A program made the position numbers and the translations under genes. The notes beneath the pieces are model-generated. The model made no database searches. It worked only from the letters and a program-made list of their open reading frames with translations, and was not told where the DNA came from. Shown here piece by piece: positions 1-8,294 of a stretch of 46,444 bases of DNA. Source of the DNA: CADEFF01 sp964569315 (GTDB lineage: Bacteria > Pseudomonadota > Alphaproteobacteria > Dongiales > Dongiaceae); assembly GCA_964569315.1 (NCBI GenBank), contig CAZMUZ010000018.1, positions 1-46,444 on the forward strand, given 5' to 3'. Numbering within the stretch: the stretch's first letter is position 1; every line of letters begins with the position of its first letter.

Positions 1-155
1 TGGTCGCCGTGGCGGGTTGCCTTCGCGGGATCCAGTGCGGCCGCAGCGCGTCCGCGGTCGGCCTCGCCGCCACCTCCGCCGTGGTGACCGGCATCGTCTT
101 CATCATCGTGACGGACGGCATCTTCGCGGTTATCACCTCCGTGCTCGGGATCTGA
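1..155 (+). CDS. mlaE: MlaE-type ABC permease, 3' end only
   Basis: The window opens inside this gene; the readable frame starts at base 3 and stops with TGA at 153-155, so about 50 C-terminal residues are visible. They include the small-residue-rich helix end VVTGIVFIIVTDGIFAVI, which fits the last membrane segment of the MlaE/YrbE permease. The family sits in the inner membrane and moves phospholipids between membranes together with MlaF and MlaD. The next gene starts 11 bases downstream and encodes MlaF, then MlaD follows, which makes the assignment firm despite the short fragment. Confidence 0.85.
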   Translation, partial: VAVAGCLRGIQCGRSASAVGLAATSAVVTGIVFIIVTDGIFAVITSVLGI

Positions 156-166
156 AGCGAGACACC

Positions 167-967
167 ATGGCCGAACGCGCAAACGCGCCCGCCGCCGAAC
201 CCGAGGCCCATATCACGGTCAACAACCTCGATATGGCCTATGGCGATTTCGTCATCCAGCGCAACCTCAACTTCACCATCCGCCGCGGCGACATCTTCAT
301 CATCATGGGCGGCAGCGGCTGCGGCAAGAGCACGCTTCTCAAGCATCTGGTCGGGTTGAAGCCGCCTGCGCGCGGCAGCGTGCTGTTCGGCAACCAGGAC
401 CTCTGGGCGGCCGACGCGGAGGAGCAGCAGCGCCTCATGCGCCGCTTCGGCATCCTCTATCAGAGCGGCGCGCTCTGGAGCTCGATGACGCTGGCCGAGA
501 ACGTGGCGCTGCCGCTCGGCGAGTTCACCGATCTCGACGCCGCCGAGATCCGCCGCGTCGCCTCGTTGAAGCTCGCCCTCGTCGGCCTCGCCGGGTTCGA
601 GGAATTCTACCCGTCGGAGATCAGCGGCGGCATGCGCAAGCGCGCCGGCCTCGCCCGCGCCATGGCGCTCGATCCCGAAATCCTGTTCTTCGACGAGCCT
701 TCGGCCGGCCTCGATCCGATCAGCTCGCGCATGCTCGACGATCTCATCCTCGAGCTCCGCGACAGCCTCGGCGCCACCATCGCCGTCGTGACCCACGAGC
801 TCGCCAGCATCTTCGCGATCGGGAACAACTCGGTTTTCCTCGACGCCGATACAAAGACGATGATCGCCCAGGGCGATCCCAAGGAGCTTCGCGACCACTG
901 CCCGGACCCGAAGGTCCGCAACTTCCTGCTGCGCGGCGAGCTCGACGCCGCGGCGGAGGCCCGATGA
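167..967 (+). CDS. mlaF: MlaF, ATP-binding subunit of phospholipid ABC transporter
   Basis: A 266-residue ABC ATPase. Visible motifs in order are Walker A GGSGCGKS at 48-55, Q-loop Gln99, signature SGGMRKR from about 153, Walker B ILFFDEP at 172-178 and the switch His210. The SGGMRKR signature in place of LSGGQ is characteristic of the Mla/Ttg2A/Mkl group, which powers retrograde or anterograde phospholipid transport between the inner and outer membranes. The frame extends upstream to base 17, but the ATG at 167 lies just after the mlaE stop and begins a normal N-terminus, so I take it as the start. It is co-transcribed with mlaE and mlaD. Confidence 0.93.
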   Translation: MAERANAPAAEPEAHITVNNLDMAYGDFVIQRNLNFTIRRGDIFIIMGGSGCGKSTLLKHLVGLKPPARGSVLFGNQDLWAADAEEQQRLMRRFGILYQSGALWSSMTLAENVALPLGEFTDLDAAEIRRVASLKLALVGLAGFEEFYPSEISGGMRKRAGLARAMALDPEILFFDEPSAGLDPISSRMLDDLILELRDSLGATIAVVTHELASIFAIGNNSVFLDADTKTMIAQGDPKELRDHCPDPKVRNFLLRGELDAAAEAR

Positions 968-989
968 ACCGAGAGGACAGGACAAGCTG

Positions 990-2009
990 ATGGCCAAGAA
1001 AACCAACCCGAAGCTCATCGGCGCCTTCGTCGTCGGCGGCCTCGCGCTGGCGGTCGCGGGCCTGCTCGCCTTCGGCGGCGCGAGCTACTTCGTGACCAAG
1101 CAACCGGCCGTGCTGTTTTTCGAAGGATCGCTGGGCGGGCTCGCGGTCGGCGCGCCGGTCAATTTCCGCGGCGTGCAGATCGGCACCGTCACTGCGATCG
1201 TGATTCACTACGATGCCGCTGCGCAGAAGATGGATATACCGGTATCGATCGAGATCGAGCCGGAAAAAATTCAGATCGTCGGCGGCGAGCGCAAGTCGGG
1301 CAACATAGAACTACTGGTCGAGCGCGGACTGCGTGCGCAGCTCCAAGTGCAGTCGCTGGTAACCGGCCAGGCGAGCGTGGAGTTCGATTTCCATCCCGAC
1401 ACGCCGATCCGCTATGCGAGCAACGGCGAATACGGGCACGAGCTGCCGACCATCCCCTCGGCCATGGATACGCTCCAGGCGAACGTGGCCGATCTGCTCG
1501 GCAAGCTCAGCAAGATGCCGCTCGACCAGATCGCGCAGAAGATCAGCAACTCGATCGACGAGCTGCACCAGACCTTGACCGACGCGGACGGGCTGGTGAA
1601 GGGCGTCGCGGTGCAGATCGCGCCGGTGCTCGGAAACCTGCAGCAGGCGACCGCCGATGCGTCGTCGCTCATCGAGGAGGTTCGCGCGCGTTTCGAGATG
1701 AAGCCGGGCGAACCCTTGCAGACGGTGGACGATACGCTCGACGAGTATCGTGCGCTGGCCCAGCAGCTCCAGGCGCAGCTCGGGCCGATCGGCGCCGACG
1801 CGCAATCGAGCCTTGTCGCGCTGCACTCGGCGCTCGGCCGGCTCGACGGGCTCGTCGCGATGATCGAGCGCGACTATTCGAAGAACCCCGCCCTGTTGCT
1901 GCAGGCGAGCGAGACGCTGCGCGAGTTCAAGTCGATGGCCGCCTCCTTCCGGGCATTCGCCGACTATCTGCAACGCAATCCCAATGCCCTGCTCACCGGC
2001 AAAAAATAG
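990..2009 (+). CDS. mlaD: MlaD, MCE-domain lipid-transport protein
   Basis: A 339-residue protein with a basic N-terminus, one membrane helix at about residues 9-30, then a single MCE domain at about 38-130 (pattern FRGVQIGTVTAI). A long predicted helical tail follows to the C-terminus. MCE proteins form hexameric rings anchored in the inner membrane that pass lipids across the periplasm. At 339 residues it is longer than E. coli MlaD (about 180), matching the longer-tailed MCE proteins common in Alphaproteobacteria. It starts 22 bases after mlaF and the lipoprotein gene follows after 19 bases, so it is the third member of one operon. Confidence 0.92.
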   Translation: MAKKTNPKLIGAFVVGGLALAVAGLLAFGGASYFVTKQPAVLFFEGSLGGLAVGAPVNFRGVQIGTVTAIVIHYDAAAQKMDIPVSIEIEPEKIQIVGGERKSGNIELLVERGLRAQLQVQSLVTGQASVEFDFHPDTPIRYASNGEYGHELPTIPSAMDTLQANVADLLGKLSKMPLDQIAQKISNSIDELHQTLTDADGLVKGVAVQIAPVLGNLQQATADASSLIEEVRARFEMKPGEPLQTVDDTLDEYRALAQQLQAQLGPIGADAQSSLVALHSALGRLDGLVAMIERDYSKNPALLLQASETLREFKSMAASFRAFADYLQRNPNALLTGKK

Positions 2010-2028
2010 ACAAACCAGGAGCGCAGCG

Positions 2029-2637
2029 ATGCCCCGTCTTTCCCTTCTCGCCACCGCGATCGGCATTGGCCTCGCCGCCGGCATCCTCCAGGCCTGCTCC
2101 GGCAGCTCGCCTTCCCGGTTCTATGTGCTGACGCCGCAGGTCGCGGCGCCGTCGGACGCACCGATGGGAAATACCGCCATCGGCGTCGGCCCGGTCGTGA
2201 TCCCGCAATATCTCGACCGGCCGGAGATCGTCACCCGGACGAGCGACAACCGGCTCGATCTCGGCGAGTTCGATCAGTGGGGCGGGCGCCTCGGCGACAA
2301 CGTCAACCGCACCCTCGCCGAGAATCTTTCGGGCCTGCTCCATACCGACCGCGTCGCGATCTTTCCCTGGACGGATGCGACGGGGCTCGAACATCAGGTT
2401 ATCGTGGACATCACCCAGTTCGAGCGCGATCCCACGGGCAATGTCGTCCTCACCGCCTTCTGGAGCATCGTCGATGCCCAGAGCGGCCAGGTGCTGACCA
2501 ACCGGCGGTCGACGATCCAGAAACCGGTGGCGGCGGCGAGCGGAACCGCCACCGCGTATGACGAAACCGTCGCGGCCATGAGCCAGGCGCTCGGCAGCCT
2601 CAGCGAGGAGATCGCGACGGCGCTCGGGCAGCTTTAG
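2029..2637 (+). CDS. ABC-type transport auxiliary lipoprotein (PqiC-like)
   Basis: A 202-residue lipoprotein. The signal peptide ends in a lipobox LQAC with the acylated Cys at position 23. The mature part begins SGSSPSRFYVLTP, the typical opening of the PqiC/DUF330 auxiliary lipoproteins that accompany MCE transporters at the outer membrane. The same frame is open from 1984, but that ATG lies inside mlaD; the ATG at 2029 has AGGAG just upstream and starts a proper signal peptide. It closes the mlaE-F-D operon and likely forms the outer-membrane-side part of the lipid bridge. The family assignment is by motif and context, not by database search. Confidence 0.85.
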   Translation: MPRLSLLATAIGIGLAAGILQACSGSSPSRFYVLTPQVAAPSDAPMGNTAIGVGPVVIPQYLDRPEIVTRTSDNRLDLGEFDQWGGRLGDNVNRTLAENLSGLLHTDRVAIFPWTDATGLEHQVIVDITQFERDPTGNVVLTAFWSIVDAQSGQVLTNRRSTIQKPVAAASGTATAYDETVAAMSQALGSLSEEIATALGQL

Positions 2638-2702
2638 GAAGCGGCGTTTCACCCGCCCGTCCTGCCCATGCCCGCGCTTGCGCCGAAGATGCCGGTGACC
2701 CG

Positions 2703-3572
2703 ATGAAGAGACGCGCACGCCGCTCCGTGCCGCCCGCGCGGGCCGCCCGCGGCTTCGAGGGCCGGTGGCTGAAGCTCGCCGCGGTCCTCGCGACCGTCCT
2801 TCTGCTCGGCGGCGAAAGCGCGCGGGCCGAAGAGCCGCCGGCGGAAGGCTGGCGCTTCACCATCGCTCCCTATCTCTGGGCGACGGCGCTCGAGGGCGAT
2901 ATCACGGTCCGCGGCCGGAAAGCGTCGGTCGACGAAAGCTTCATCGACATCCTTCAGGCGACGGATTCGATCATCGGCATCGAAGGTCACGGCGAAGCCT
3001 GGAACGACAACTGGGGCTTCTATGTCGACGGCATCTACAACCGTCTCGGCGTCGAGGATGACGGACGGTCCCTCGTTTCCTTCGAGAACGTCACGGAGAT
3101 CTCGATCCTCGAGGTCGGAATGCTCTACCGCATCGGAACCTGGCCGCTCGCCTCCGGCTGGAGCGGCCAGCCGCCCGACGGTCCGACGCTGGCGCTCGAT
3201 GCCTATGCCGGCGCGCGCTATACCTCGCTCGAAACCGAGAACAAGCTGACGGTCGGGAACCTGACCTTCAAGTCGGACGGGGACCAGGAGTGGGTCGATC
3301 CGATCCTCGGCGCACGTGCGGTCCTCGACCTCGACCGCCACTGGCAGATGATGCTGAGCGGCGATATCGGCGGGTTCGGCGCCGGCACCGACTTCACCTG
3401 GTCGGCCATGGGGCTGCTCGGGTACCGCTACTCGTTGTTCGGCATCGATATGACGAGCATGGCCGGCTACAAGGCGCTCTATCAGGACTACGAAGACGGC
3501 AGCGGGTCCGGCCGGTTCGAATGGGACATGACGCTGCATGGCCCGATCATCGGCACGGTGATCCGCTTCTGA
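2703..3572 (+). CDS. Predicted outer-membrane beta-barrel protein
   Basis: A 289-residue secreted protein. A positively charged N-terminus is followed by a hydrophobic stretch at about 23-37 and a likely signal-peptidase site ARA|EE near residue 42. The rest alternates short amphipathic strands with glycine and aromatic residues (for example WGFYVDGIY, GFGAGTDFTWSAMGLLGYRY), and the chain ends in Phe, the usual last residue of barrel proteins recognised by the BAM complex. No function can be named. It lies 65 bases after the Mla lipoprotein on the same strand and may be read from the same transcript, but the link is not proven. Confidence 0.75.
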   Translation: MKRRARRSVPPARAARGFEGRWLKLAAVLATVLLLGGESARAEEPPAEGWRFTIAPYLWATALEGDITVRGRKASVDESFIDILQATDSIIGIEGHGEAWNDNWGFYVDGIYNRLGVEDDGRSLVSFENVTEISILEVGMLYRIGTWPLASGWSGQPPDGPTLALDAYAGARYTSLETENKLTVGNLTFKSDGDQEWVDPILGARAVLDLDRHWQMMLSGDIGGFGAGTDFTWSAMGLLGYRYSLFGIDMTSMAGYKALYQDYEDGSGSGRFEWDMTLHGPIIGTVIRF

Positions 3573-3649
3573 GCTCGAGGTCGCGGGCATCCCGTCCCCG
3601 CGCGCCGCCCCTGTCCCCGGTACCGCCGCGGCGCTGCTATGATCGGCGC

Positions 3650-4057
3650 ATGGCCCGCCCGAAAATCGTCATGGTTCAGCATCTGCGCCACGCGCTTCTC
3701 ACAGCGCGGCTTGCGAAGGAGCTCGGCCGCGAGGTGACGCTGCTGAGCCCGCCGGACGCGGCGGCCTATCTCGGACCCGGCTGGATGGATGCGATCGAGC
3801 GCGCGCTCGAGGCGCGGACCGGGCGGCGTCTCCCCGGCGTCCTCGATTGCGGACGGCGGGCGGATCTGGCGCTTGCCGCGCTTCGTCAGGGAACCCGCGC
3901 GATTCTCTTCCGAGGGCCGGCGCCGGTCGCCGCCAAGCTCGCCGAGATCGCGGCGCAACGGGGCGCCACGCTGCTGCGCCGACGGCCGCGCGCCCTCGAC
4001 CTCGCCGGCCTTGCGGATGCGGAAGCGGCGCTGCGGCGCTATCTCGGCGCCGATTGA
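3650..4057 (+). CDS. Conserved-looking hypothetical protein, 135 aa
   Basis: Starts MARPKIVMVQHLRHALLTARLA and is rich in Ala, Leu and Arg with alternating strands and helices (KIVMVQH, EVTLLSPP, AILFRGP), which reads like a small Rossmann-like alpha/beta fold. I do not recognise the family. The frame extends upstream into the previous gene; the ATG at 3650 is chosen because it is the first start after the 3572 stop. A TATGAT hexamer at 3639-3644 sits a few bases before the ATG and could be a -10 box giving a leaderless message, but no clear -35 is seen. It precedes the aldolase gene by 83 bases. Confidence 0.65.
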   Translation: MARPKIVMVQHLRHALLTARLAKELGREVTLLSPPDAAAYLGPGWMDAIERALEARTGRRLPGVLDCGRRADLALAALRQGTRAILFRGPAPVAAKLAEIAAQRGATLLRRRPRALDLAGLADAEAALRRYLGAD

Positions 4058-4140
4058 TAATCCGCCATCCCTCGGCTATGACGGACGCCGCCCGCGCGGC
4101 CGCATCCGGCGGCGCTTCGGCGCGGGTAAGGAGCATGTCG

Positions 4141-5061
4141 ATGAAGATCACGCCGAAAGTCCGCAAGATCCTGTCCAACTACGAGAGCGACTCTCCCGGG
4201 ACGAAGGCGAACCTTGCGCGGATCCTCATGCAGGGCCGGCTCGGCGGCACCGGCCGGCTGGTGATCCTTCCGGTCGATCAGGGCTTCGAGCATGGACCTG
4301 CGCGAAGCTTCGCGCCGAACCCCGCGGCCTACGATCCGCACTATCACTTCCAGCTCGCGATCGATGCCGGCCTCTCCGCCTTCGCGGCTCCGCTCGGCAT
4401 GATCGAAGCCGGCGCCGACACCTTTGCCGGCCAGATCCCGACCATCCTCAAGGTCAACAGCGCGAACAGCCTCTCGGGCGTGAAGGACCAGGCGCTGACC
4501 GGCTCGGTCGGCGACGCGCTCCGGCTCGGCTGCTCGGCGATCGGCTTCACCATCTATCCGGGGTCCGACCAGGCCTACGACATGATGGAGGAGATCCGCG
4601 ACCTCGCCGAGGAGGCGAAATCGGTCGGGCTCGCCGTCGTGATCTGGTCCTATCCGCGCGGCGGCACGCTCTCGAAGGACGGCGAGACGGCGATGGATAT
4701 CTGCGCCTATGCGGCGCATATGGCGGCGCTGCTGGGCGCCCATATCATCAAGGTGAAGCCGCCGACCGATTTCCTCGAGCAACCCGAGGCGAAGAAGGTC
4801 TACGAGAAGCAGAAGATCGACATCTCGACGCTCTCCGCCCGCATCGCCCATGTCGTGCAGTCCTGCTTCAACGGCCGGCGCATCGTGGTGTTCTCCGGGG
4901 GTGCTGCGAAGGGCATCGAGGGCCTGCTCGAGGAAGTGCGCGGCATCCGCGACGGCGGCGGCACGGGCTCGATCATCGGGCGCAACACCTTCCAGCGCCC
5001 GCGCGAGGAAGCCCTCGACATGCTCGACCGGATCATCAAGCTCTATCAGGGCAAGGAATAG
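4141..5061 (+). CDS. Class I fructose-bisphosphate aldolase (DhnA/FbaB family)
   Basis: A 306-residue TIM-barrel enzyme of the archaeal-type class I aldolases, which cleave fructose 1,6-bisphosphate through a Schiff base. Visible marks are VDQGFEHGP at about 45-53, YPGSDQ at 139-144, the strand HIIKVKPP at 201-208 holding the likely Schiff-base lysine (Lys204), and the phosphate-binding FSGGAAKG and GGTGSIIGRN motifs near the C-terminus. The ATG at 4135 is only one base from the AAGGAG at 4128-4133, whereas ATG 4141 is at ideal distance (7 bases), so 4141 is preferred. The ThiE-like gene follows after 5 bases. Confidence 0.92.
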   Translation: MKITPKVRKILSNYESDSPGTKANLARILMQGRLGGTGRLVILPVDQGFEHGPARSFAPNPAAYDPHYHFQLAIDAGLSAFAAPLGMIEAGADTFAGQIPTILKVNSANSLSGVKDQALTGSVGDALRLGCSAIGFTIYPGSDQAYDMMEEIRDLAEEAKSVGLAVVIWSYPRGGTLSKDGETAMDICAYAAHMAALLGAHIIKVKPPTDFLEQPEAKKVYEKQKIDISTLSARIAHVVQSCFNGRRIVVFSGGAAKGIEGLLEEVRGIRDGGGTGSIIGRNTFQRPREEALDMLDRIIKLYQGKE

Positions 5062-5066
5062 TTCCG

Positions 5067-5702
5067 CTGGACGACGACGCGACGAGACAGAGCCGTCTCT
5101 ATCTCGCGGCCCCGCCCGCGCTCTACGCCGCGCCGGATGGCATTGCCCGCTTCGCAGCACTCCTCGAAGGCGCGCTCCGCAATGGCATCGACGTCGCCTG
5201 CGTGCGGCTGCCGGCGCCGCCCGCGGCCGCGCGCGATCCGCTCACGGCCTTCATCCATCGCACGCAGCGGGCGAACGTGGCGGTGCTGATCGAGGAACGG
5301 CTCGAGCTCGTCGAAAGCTTCGGGGCGGACGGGCTGCATCTCGACGAGGAGCTGGAAGCGGTGACGGCCTTGCGCCGGGCGCTCGGCCCCGAGCGCAGCC
5401 TCGGCGTCGCCTGCGGCCTCTCGCGCCATGCGGCGATGGAGGCGGCCGAGGCGGGCGCCGACTATGTGAGCTTTTCCGGCCCGGCCGACCGGCTTCTGGA
5501 GACCGTGGGCTGGTGGGCCGAGATCATGACGGCGCCGGTGGTGGCCGACGGGGTCGCGACGGTCGACGAGGCCGCAGCACTTGCCGTCGCCGGCGCCGAC
5601 TTCATCGTGCCGCTCCTGACGGACGCGCCAGCCGAGGGCGCGGCGCCGCTTCTCGCGAGCTTTGCGCATGCGATCCGTTTCGCGGCGGAGACGCCCGCAT
5701 GA
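5067..5702 (+). CDS. ThiE-like protein with substituted active site
   Basis: A TIM-barrel protein of about 211 residues resembling thiamine-phosphate synthase (GADGLHLDEE, GADYVSFSG, APVVADGVATVDEAAALAVAGAD). Several residues used by true ThiE are not seen: the Q-x-R-E-K strand is CVRLP, the Asn-Asp pair before the substrate helix is Glu-Glu (LIEERLEL), and the threonine/lysine loop after GADYV is absent. No ATG occurs at the start of the domain; the best start is CTG at 5067, 8 bases after AAGGAA (5053-5058), right behind the aldolase stop. The stop overlaps the metF start (ATGA at 5699-5702). Catalytic activity is doubtful; translational coupling with both neighbours is likely. Confidence 0.72.
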   Translation: MDDDATRQSRLYLAAPPALYAAPDGIARFAALLEGALRNGIDVACVRLPAPPAAARDPLTAFIHRTQRANVAVLIEERLELVESFGADGLHLDEELEAVTALRRALGPERSLGVACGLSRHAAMEAAEAGADYVSFSGPADRLLETVGWWAEIMTAPVVADGVATVDEAAALAVAGADFIVPLLTDAPAEGAAPLLASFAHAIRFAAETPA

Positions 5703-6628
5703 TCCAGACGCCGCTCCCGGAAGTCTCGTTCGAGTTCTTCCCGCCCAAGACCGAGGTCATGGCGGCGCAGCTCTGGGCGACGATCGCCGCCCTCGAACCG
5801 CTTTCGCCGCGCTTCGTCTCCGTGACCTATGGCGCCGGCGGCTCGACCCGCGCCCTCACCCACGAGGTCGTCACCCGGCTCAGGCGCGAGACGCGCCTCA
5901 CGCCGGCGGCGCATCTGACTTGCGTCGGCGCGAGCCGCCGCGAGATCGAGGCCGTGCTCGGCGACTACTGGAACGCCGGCATCCGGCATGTGGTGGCGCT
6001 GCGCGGCGATCCGCCGGGCGGCGACGGCCCCTATATGCCGCATCCGGAAGGCTACGAGTTCGCAGCCGATCTCGTGGCCGGCATCAGGCGACACTACGAT
6101 TTCGAGATCAGCGTCGCCGCCTATCCCGAAACCCACCCGACGGCGCCGAGCCCCGAGGCCGACCTCGACAACCTGAAGCGGAAGCTCGATGCCGGCGCGA
6201 CGCGCGCCATCACCCAGTATTTTTTCGATACGCGCCCCTTCTTCGAGTTCCGCGAGCGCGCGGCGCGCGCCGGCATCGGCGCGCCCATCGTGCCGGGCAT
6301 CCTGCCGGTGACCAATTTCACCCAGGTCGTGAAGTTCAGCCGGCAATCCGGCACCTCGATCCCACGCTGGCTCGCCGAGCTCTTCGACGGGCTCGAGGGC
6401 GATCCCGACACGCGGAAGCTCGTGGCGGCGATGGTCGCAACCGAGCAGTGCCGCGCGCTGCAGGCCGAAGGCGTGAACGAGTTCCATTTCTATACGCTGA
6501 ATCGCGCCGACCTCACCCTCGGTATCTGCCGCCGCCTGGGGCTGAAGCCGGGTGCGGTCGCCAGCCTCAAGCCGGGGCTGGCCAGCGACACCCCGCCCCC
6601 GCCCCGCGATCCGGACGCGCCCGCCTGA
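5699..6628 (+). CDS. metF: Methylenetetrahydrofolate reductase MetF
   Basis: A 309-residue flavoenzyme that reduces 5,10-methylene-THF to 5-methyl-THF for methionine synthesis. Typical signatures are present: SFEFFPPKT near residue 10, SVTYGAGGSTR near 42-52, HLTCVG, VALRGDPP, the long AAYPETHP stretch, ITQYFFD and VPGILPVTNF, and the C-terminal EGVNEFHFYTLNR. Length matches the bacterial family. The start ATG overlaps the stop of the ThiE-like gene by 4 bases, so the two are translationally coupled. The last 30 residues, rich in Pro and Asp, are probably disordered. Confidence 0.95.
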   Translation: MIQTPLPEVSFEFFPPKTEVMAAQLWATIAALEPLSPRFVSVTYGAGGSTRALTHEVVTRLRRETRLTPAAHLTCVGASRREIEAVLGDYWNAGIRHVVALRGDPPGGDGPYMPHPEGYEFAADLVAGIRRHYDFEISVAAYPETHPTAPSPEADLDNLKRKLDAGATRAITQYFFDTRPFFEFRERAARAGIGAPIVPGILPVTNFTQVVKFSRQSGTSIPRWLAELFDGLEGDPDTRKLVAAMVATEQCRALQAEGVNEFHFYTLNRADLTLGICRRLGLKPGAVASLKPGLASDTPPPPRDPDAPA

Positions 6629-6692
6629 CGAAAAGGCGGGGCGCCGCTCGCGCAAAGCCGCGGAATCCCTGGGATCGTGCCCCTGCGGGCTA

Positions 6693-6722
6693 TTTACGCC
6701 GCCGGGCCAAGTTGCTAGGTTC
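6693..6722 (+). promoter_or_regulatory. Possible sigma70 promoter of efp
   Basis: In the 129-base gap between metF and efp, TTTACG is followed after 17 bases by TAGGTT, about 35 bases before the efp ATG. Four of six and three of six positions match consensus. The spacing is ideal but the hexamers are weak. Confidence 0.3.
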
Positions 6723-6757
6723 CGCCGCCCTTCCCGACCAGCGAGCGGACCAGCGCG

Positions 6758-7324
6758 ATGAAGATCAACGGCAATGCGATTCGTCCCGGCAACGTCATCG
6801 AGCATGAAGGCCGCCTCTGGCGCGCGGTGAAGATCATGCATACGCAGCCCGGCAAGGGCGGCGCCTATCTTCAGGTCGAGCTCAAGGACATCCGCGACGG
6901 GACCAAGCTCAACGAGCGCTTCCGTTCGAGCGAAACGGTGGAGCGCGTGCGGCTCGACGAGAAGGAATACCAGTTCCTCTTCGCCGACGGCGATCTCTTT
7001 ACCTTCATGGACAGCGACACCTTCGAGCAGATCACGCTTGCCGAGGAGCTGATCGGCGAACCCGCGGTCTTCCTGCAGGATGGCATGGTGGTGACGGTCG
7101 AGAGCTACGAGGGGAGCCCGATCAGCGTCGAGCTGCCGGAGACGGTGATCATGCAGATCGTCGAGGCCGACCCGGTGGTGAAGGGCCAGACGGCGGCCTC
7201 CTCCTACAAGCCGGCGAAGCTTTCGAACGGGGTTCGCGTGATGGTGCCGCCGCATGTCGAGTCCGGCACCCGCATCGTCGTCAACACCGCCGACTCGAGC
7301 TACGTCGAGCGGGCCAAGGACTGA
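6758..7324 (+). CDS. efp: Translation elongation factor P
   Basis: A 188-residue EF-P with the three expected beta-barrel domains. It rescues ribosomes stalled on polyproline. The loop HTQPGKGGAY carries the conserved lysine (Lys33 here, Lys34 in E. coli) that is post-translationally modified in many bacteria. The central RFRSSETVERVRLDEKEYQFLFADGD pattern and the C-terminal VPPHVESGTRIVVNT region are standard, and the length is normal. The window also encodes a protein with dense Pro-Pro runs (8295-9680), an obvious EF-P client. Confidence 0.97.
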   Translation: MKINGNAIRPGNVIEHEGRLWRAVKIMHTQPGKGGAYLQVELKDIRDGTKLNERFRSSETVERVRLDEKEYQFLFADGDLFTFMDSDTFEQITLAEELIGEPAVFLQDGMVVTVESYEGSPISVELPETVIMQIVEADPVVKGQTAASSYKPAKLSNGVRVMVPPHVESGTRIVVNTADSSYVERAKD

Positions 7325-7380
7325 GCGCGCAAGCGCCGTCCGTCCAAGCCGGCATTTCGCGGGGGAACAACAGGAATCCG

Positions 7381-8202
7381 ATGGCCGTCCGTTCGCCCGC
7401 GATCAATGTGATGATGAAGGCGGCAGACCGCGCCGCGCGCGGCCTGCGCCGCGATTTCGGCGAGGTCGAGCATCTGCAGGTCTCGCCGAAGGGGCCCGGC
7501 GATTTCGTCAGCACCGCCGACCTCAAGGCCGAGCGGATCCTGCGCGAGGAGCTCGGCAAGGCACGACCCGGCTACGGCTTCCTCATGGAGGAAAGCGGCG
7601 AGACCGCCGGCAGCGACGGCGAGCATCGCTGGATCGTCGATCCGCTCGACGGCACCACGAACTTCCTCCACGGCATTCCCCATTTCGCCATCTCGATCGG
7701 GCTCGAGCGCGCGGGCGAGATCGTCGCGGCCCTCATTCTCGATCCGATCAAGGACGAGCGCTACTGGGCCGAGAAGGGCACCGGCGCCTTCCTCAACGAC
7801 CGGCGCATCCGCGTGTCCGGACGCAGGCGGCTCGCCGATGCGCTGCTCGCGACCGGCATCCCCTTCGCGGTCCATGGCGACCATGCGCGGTTCGGCGCGG
7901 AGCTGGCCGCCGTCATGCCCGCCGTTTCGGGGGTACGCCGCCTCGGCGCCGCCTCGCTCGATCTCGCCTATGTCGCGGCCGGCCGCTACGAGGGGTTTTG
8001 GGAGCGCGGCCTTTCGCCCTGGGACGTGGCGGCGGGGCTGCTGATCGTCCGCGAAGCGGGCGGCTATGTCAGCGAGATCGAGGCCGAAGGCAACCCGGTC
8101 GTCACCGGCAATGTCCTGGCAGCCAACGACCATCTCCATGGCGAGATCGCGCGGCTGCTGACCGGCCGCGTCGCTTGGTCGCGGCCCGCGCCCTCCGCCT
8201 GA
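7381..8202 (+). CDS. Inositol monophosphatase family protein (SuhB-like)
   Basis: A 273-residue member of the Mg-dependent sugar/inositol phosphatase family. Metal-binding motifs are in place: EESGE at about 70-74, WIVDPLDGTTNF at 84-95 and WDVAAG at 214-219. The DPLDGTTN and WD motifs coordinate the metal ions. Family members hydrolyse inositol-1-phosphate or related phosphates; in Enterobacteria SuhB also works in rRNA antitermination. It starts 56 bases downstream of efp on the same strand, so efp-suhB co-transcription is likely. The true substrate cannot be told from sequence. Confidence 0.92.
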   Translation: MAVRSPAINVMMKAADRAARGLRRDFGEVEHLQVSPKGPGDFVSTADLKAERILREELGKARPGYGFLMEESGETAGSDGEHRWIVDPLDGTTNFLHGIPHFAISIGLERAGEIVAALILDPIKDERYWAEKGTGAFLNDRRIRVSGRRRLADALLATGIPFAVHGDHARFGAELAAVMPAVSGVRRLGAASLDLAYVAAGRYEGFWERGLSPWDVAAGLLIVREAGGYVSEIEAEGNPVVTGNVLAANDHLHGEIARLLTGRVAWSRPAPSA

Positions 8203-8228
8203 GGCCGGGCCGGCGCCGGGCAAGCCGG

Positions 8229-8257
8229 TTGTTCGCCCCCGACCGCTTGATTATAGT
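8229..8257 (+). promoter_or_regulatory. Sigma70-type promoter of the OmpA/channel operon
   Basis: TTGTTC at 8229-8234 and TATAGT at 8252-8257 are separated by exactly 17 bases, in a locally AT-rich patch between suhB and the OmpA-like gene. Predicted transcription start is near 8264, giving a leader of about 30 bases before the ATG at 8295. Confidence 0.62.
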
Positions 8258-8294
8258 TTTGATTCTGTTGGCAGAACCCTGGGGCAGGCGGCGC

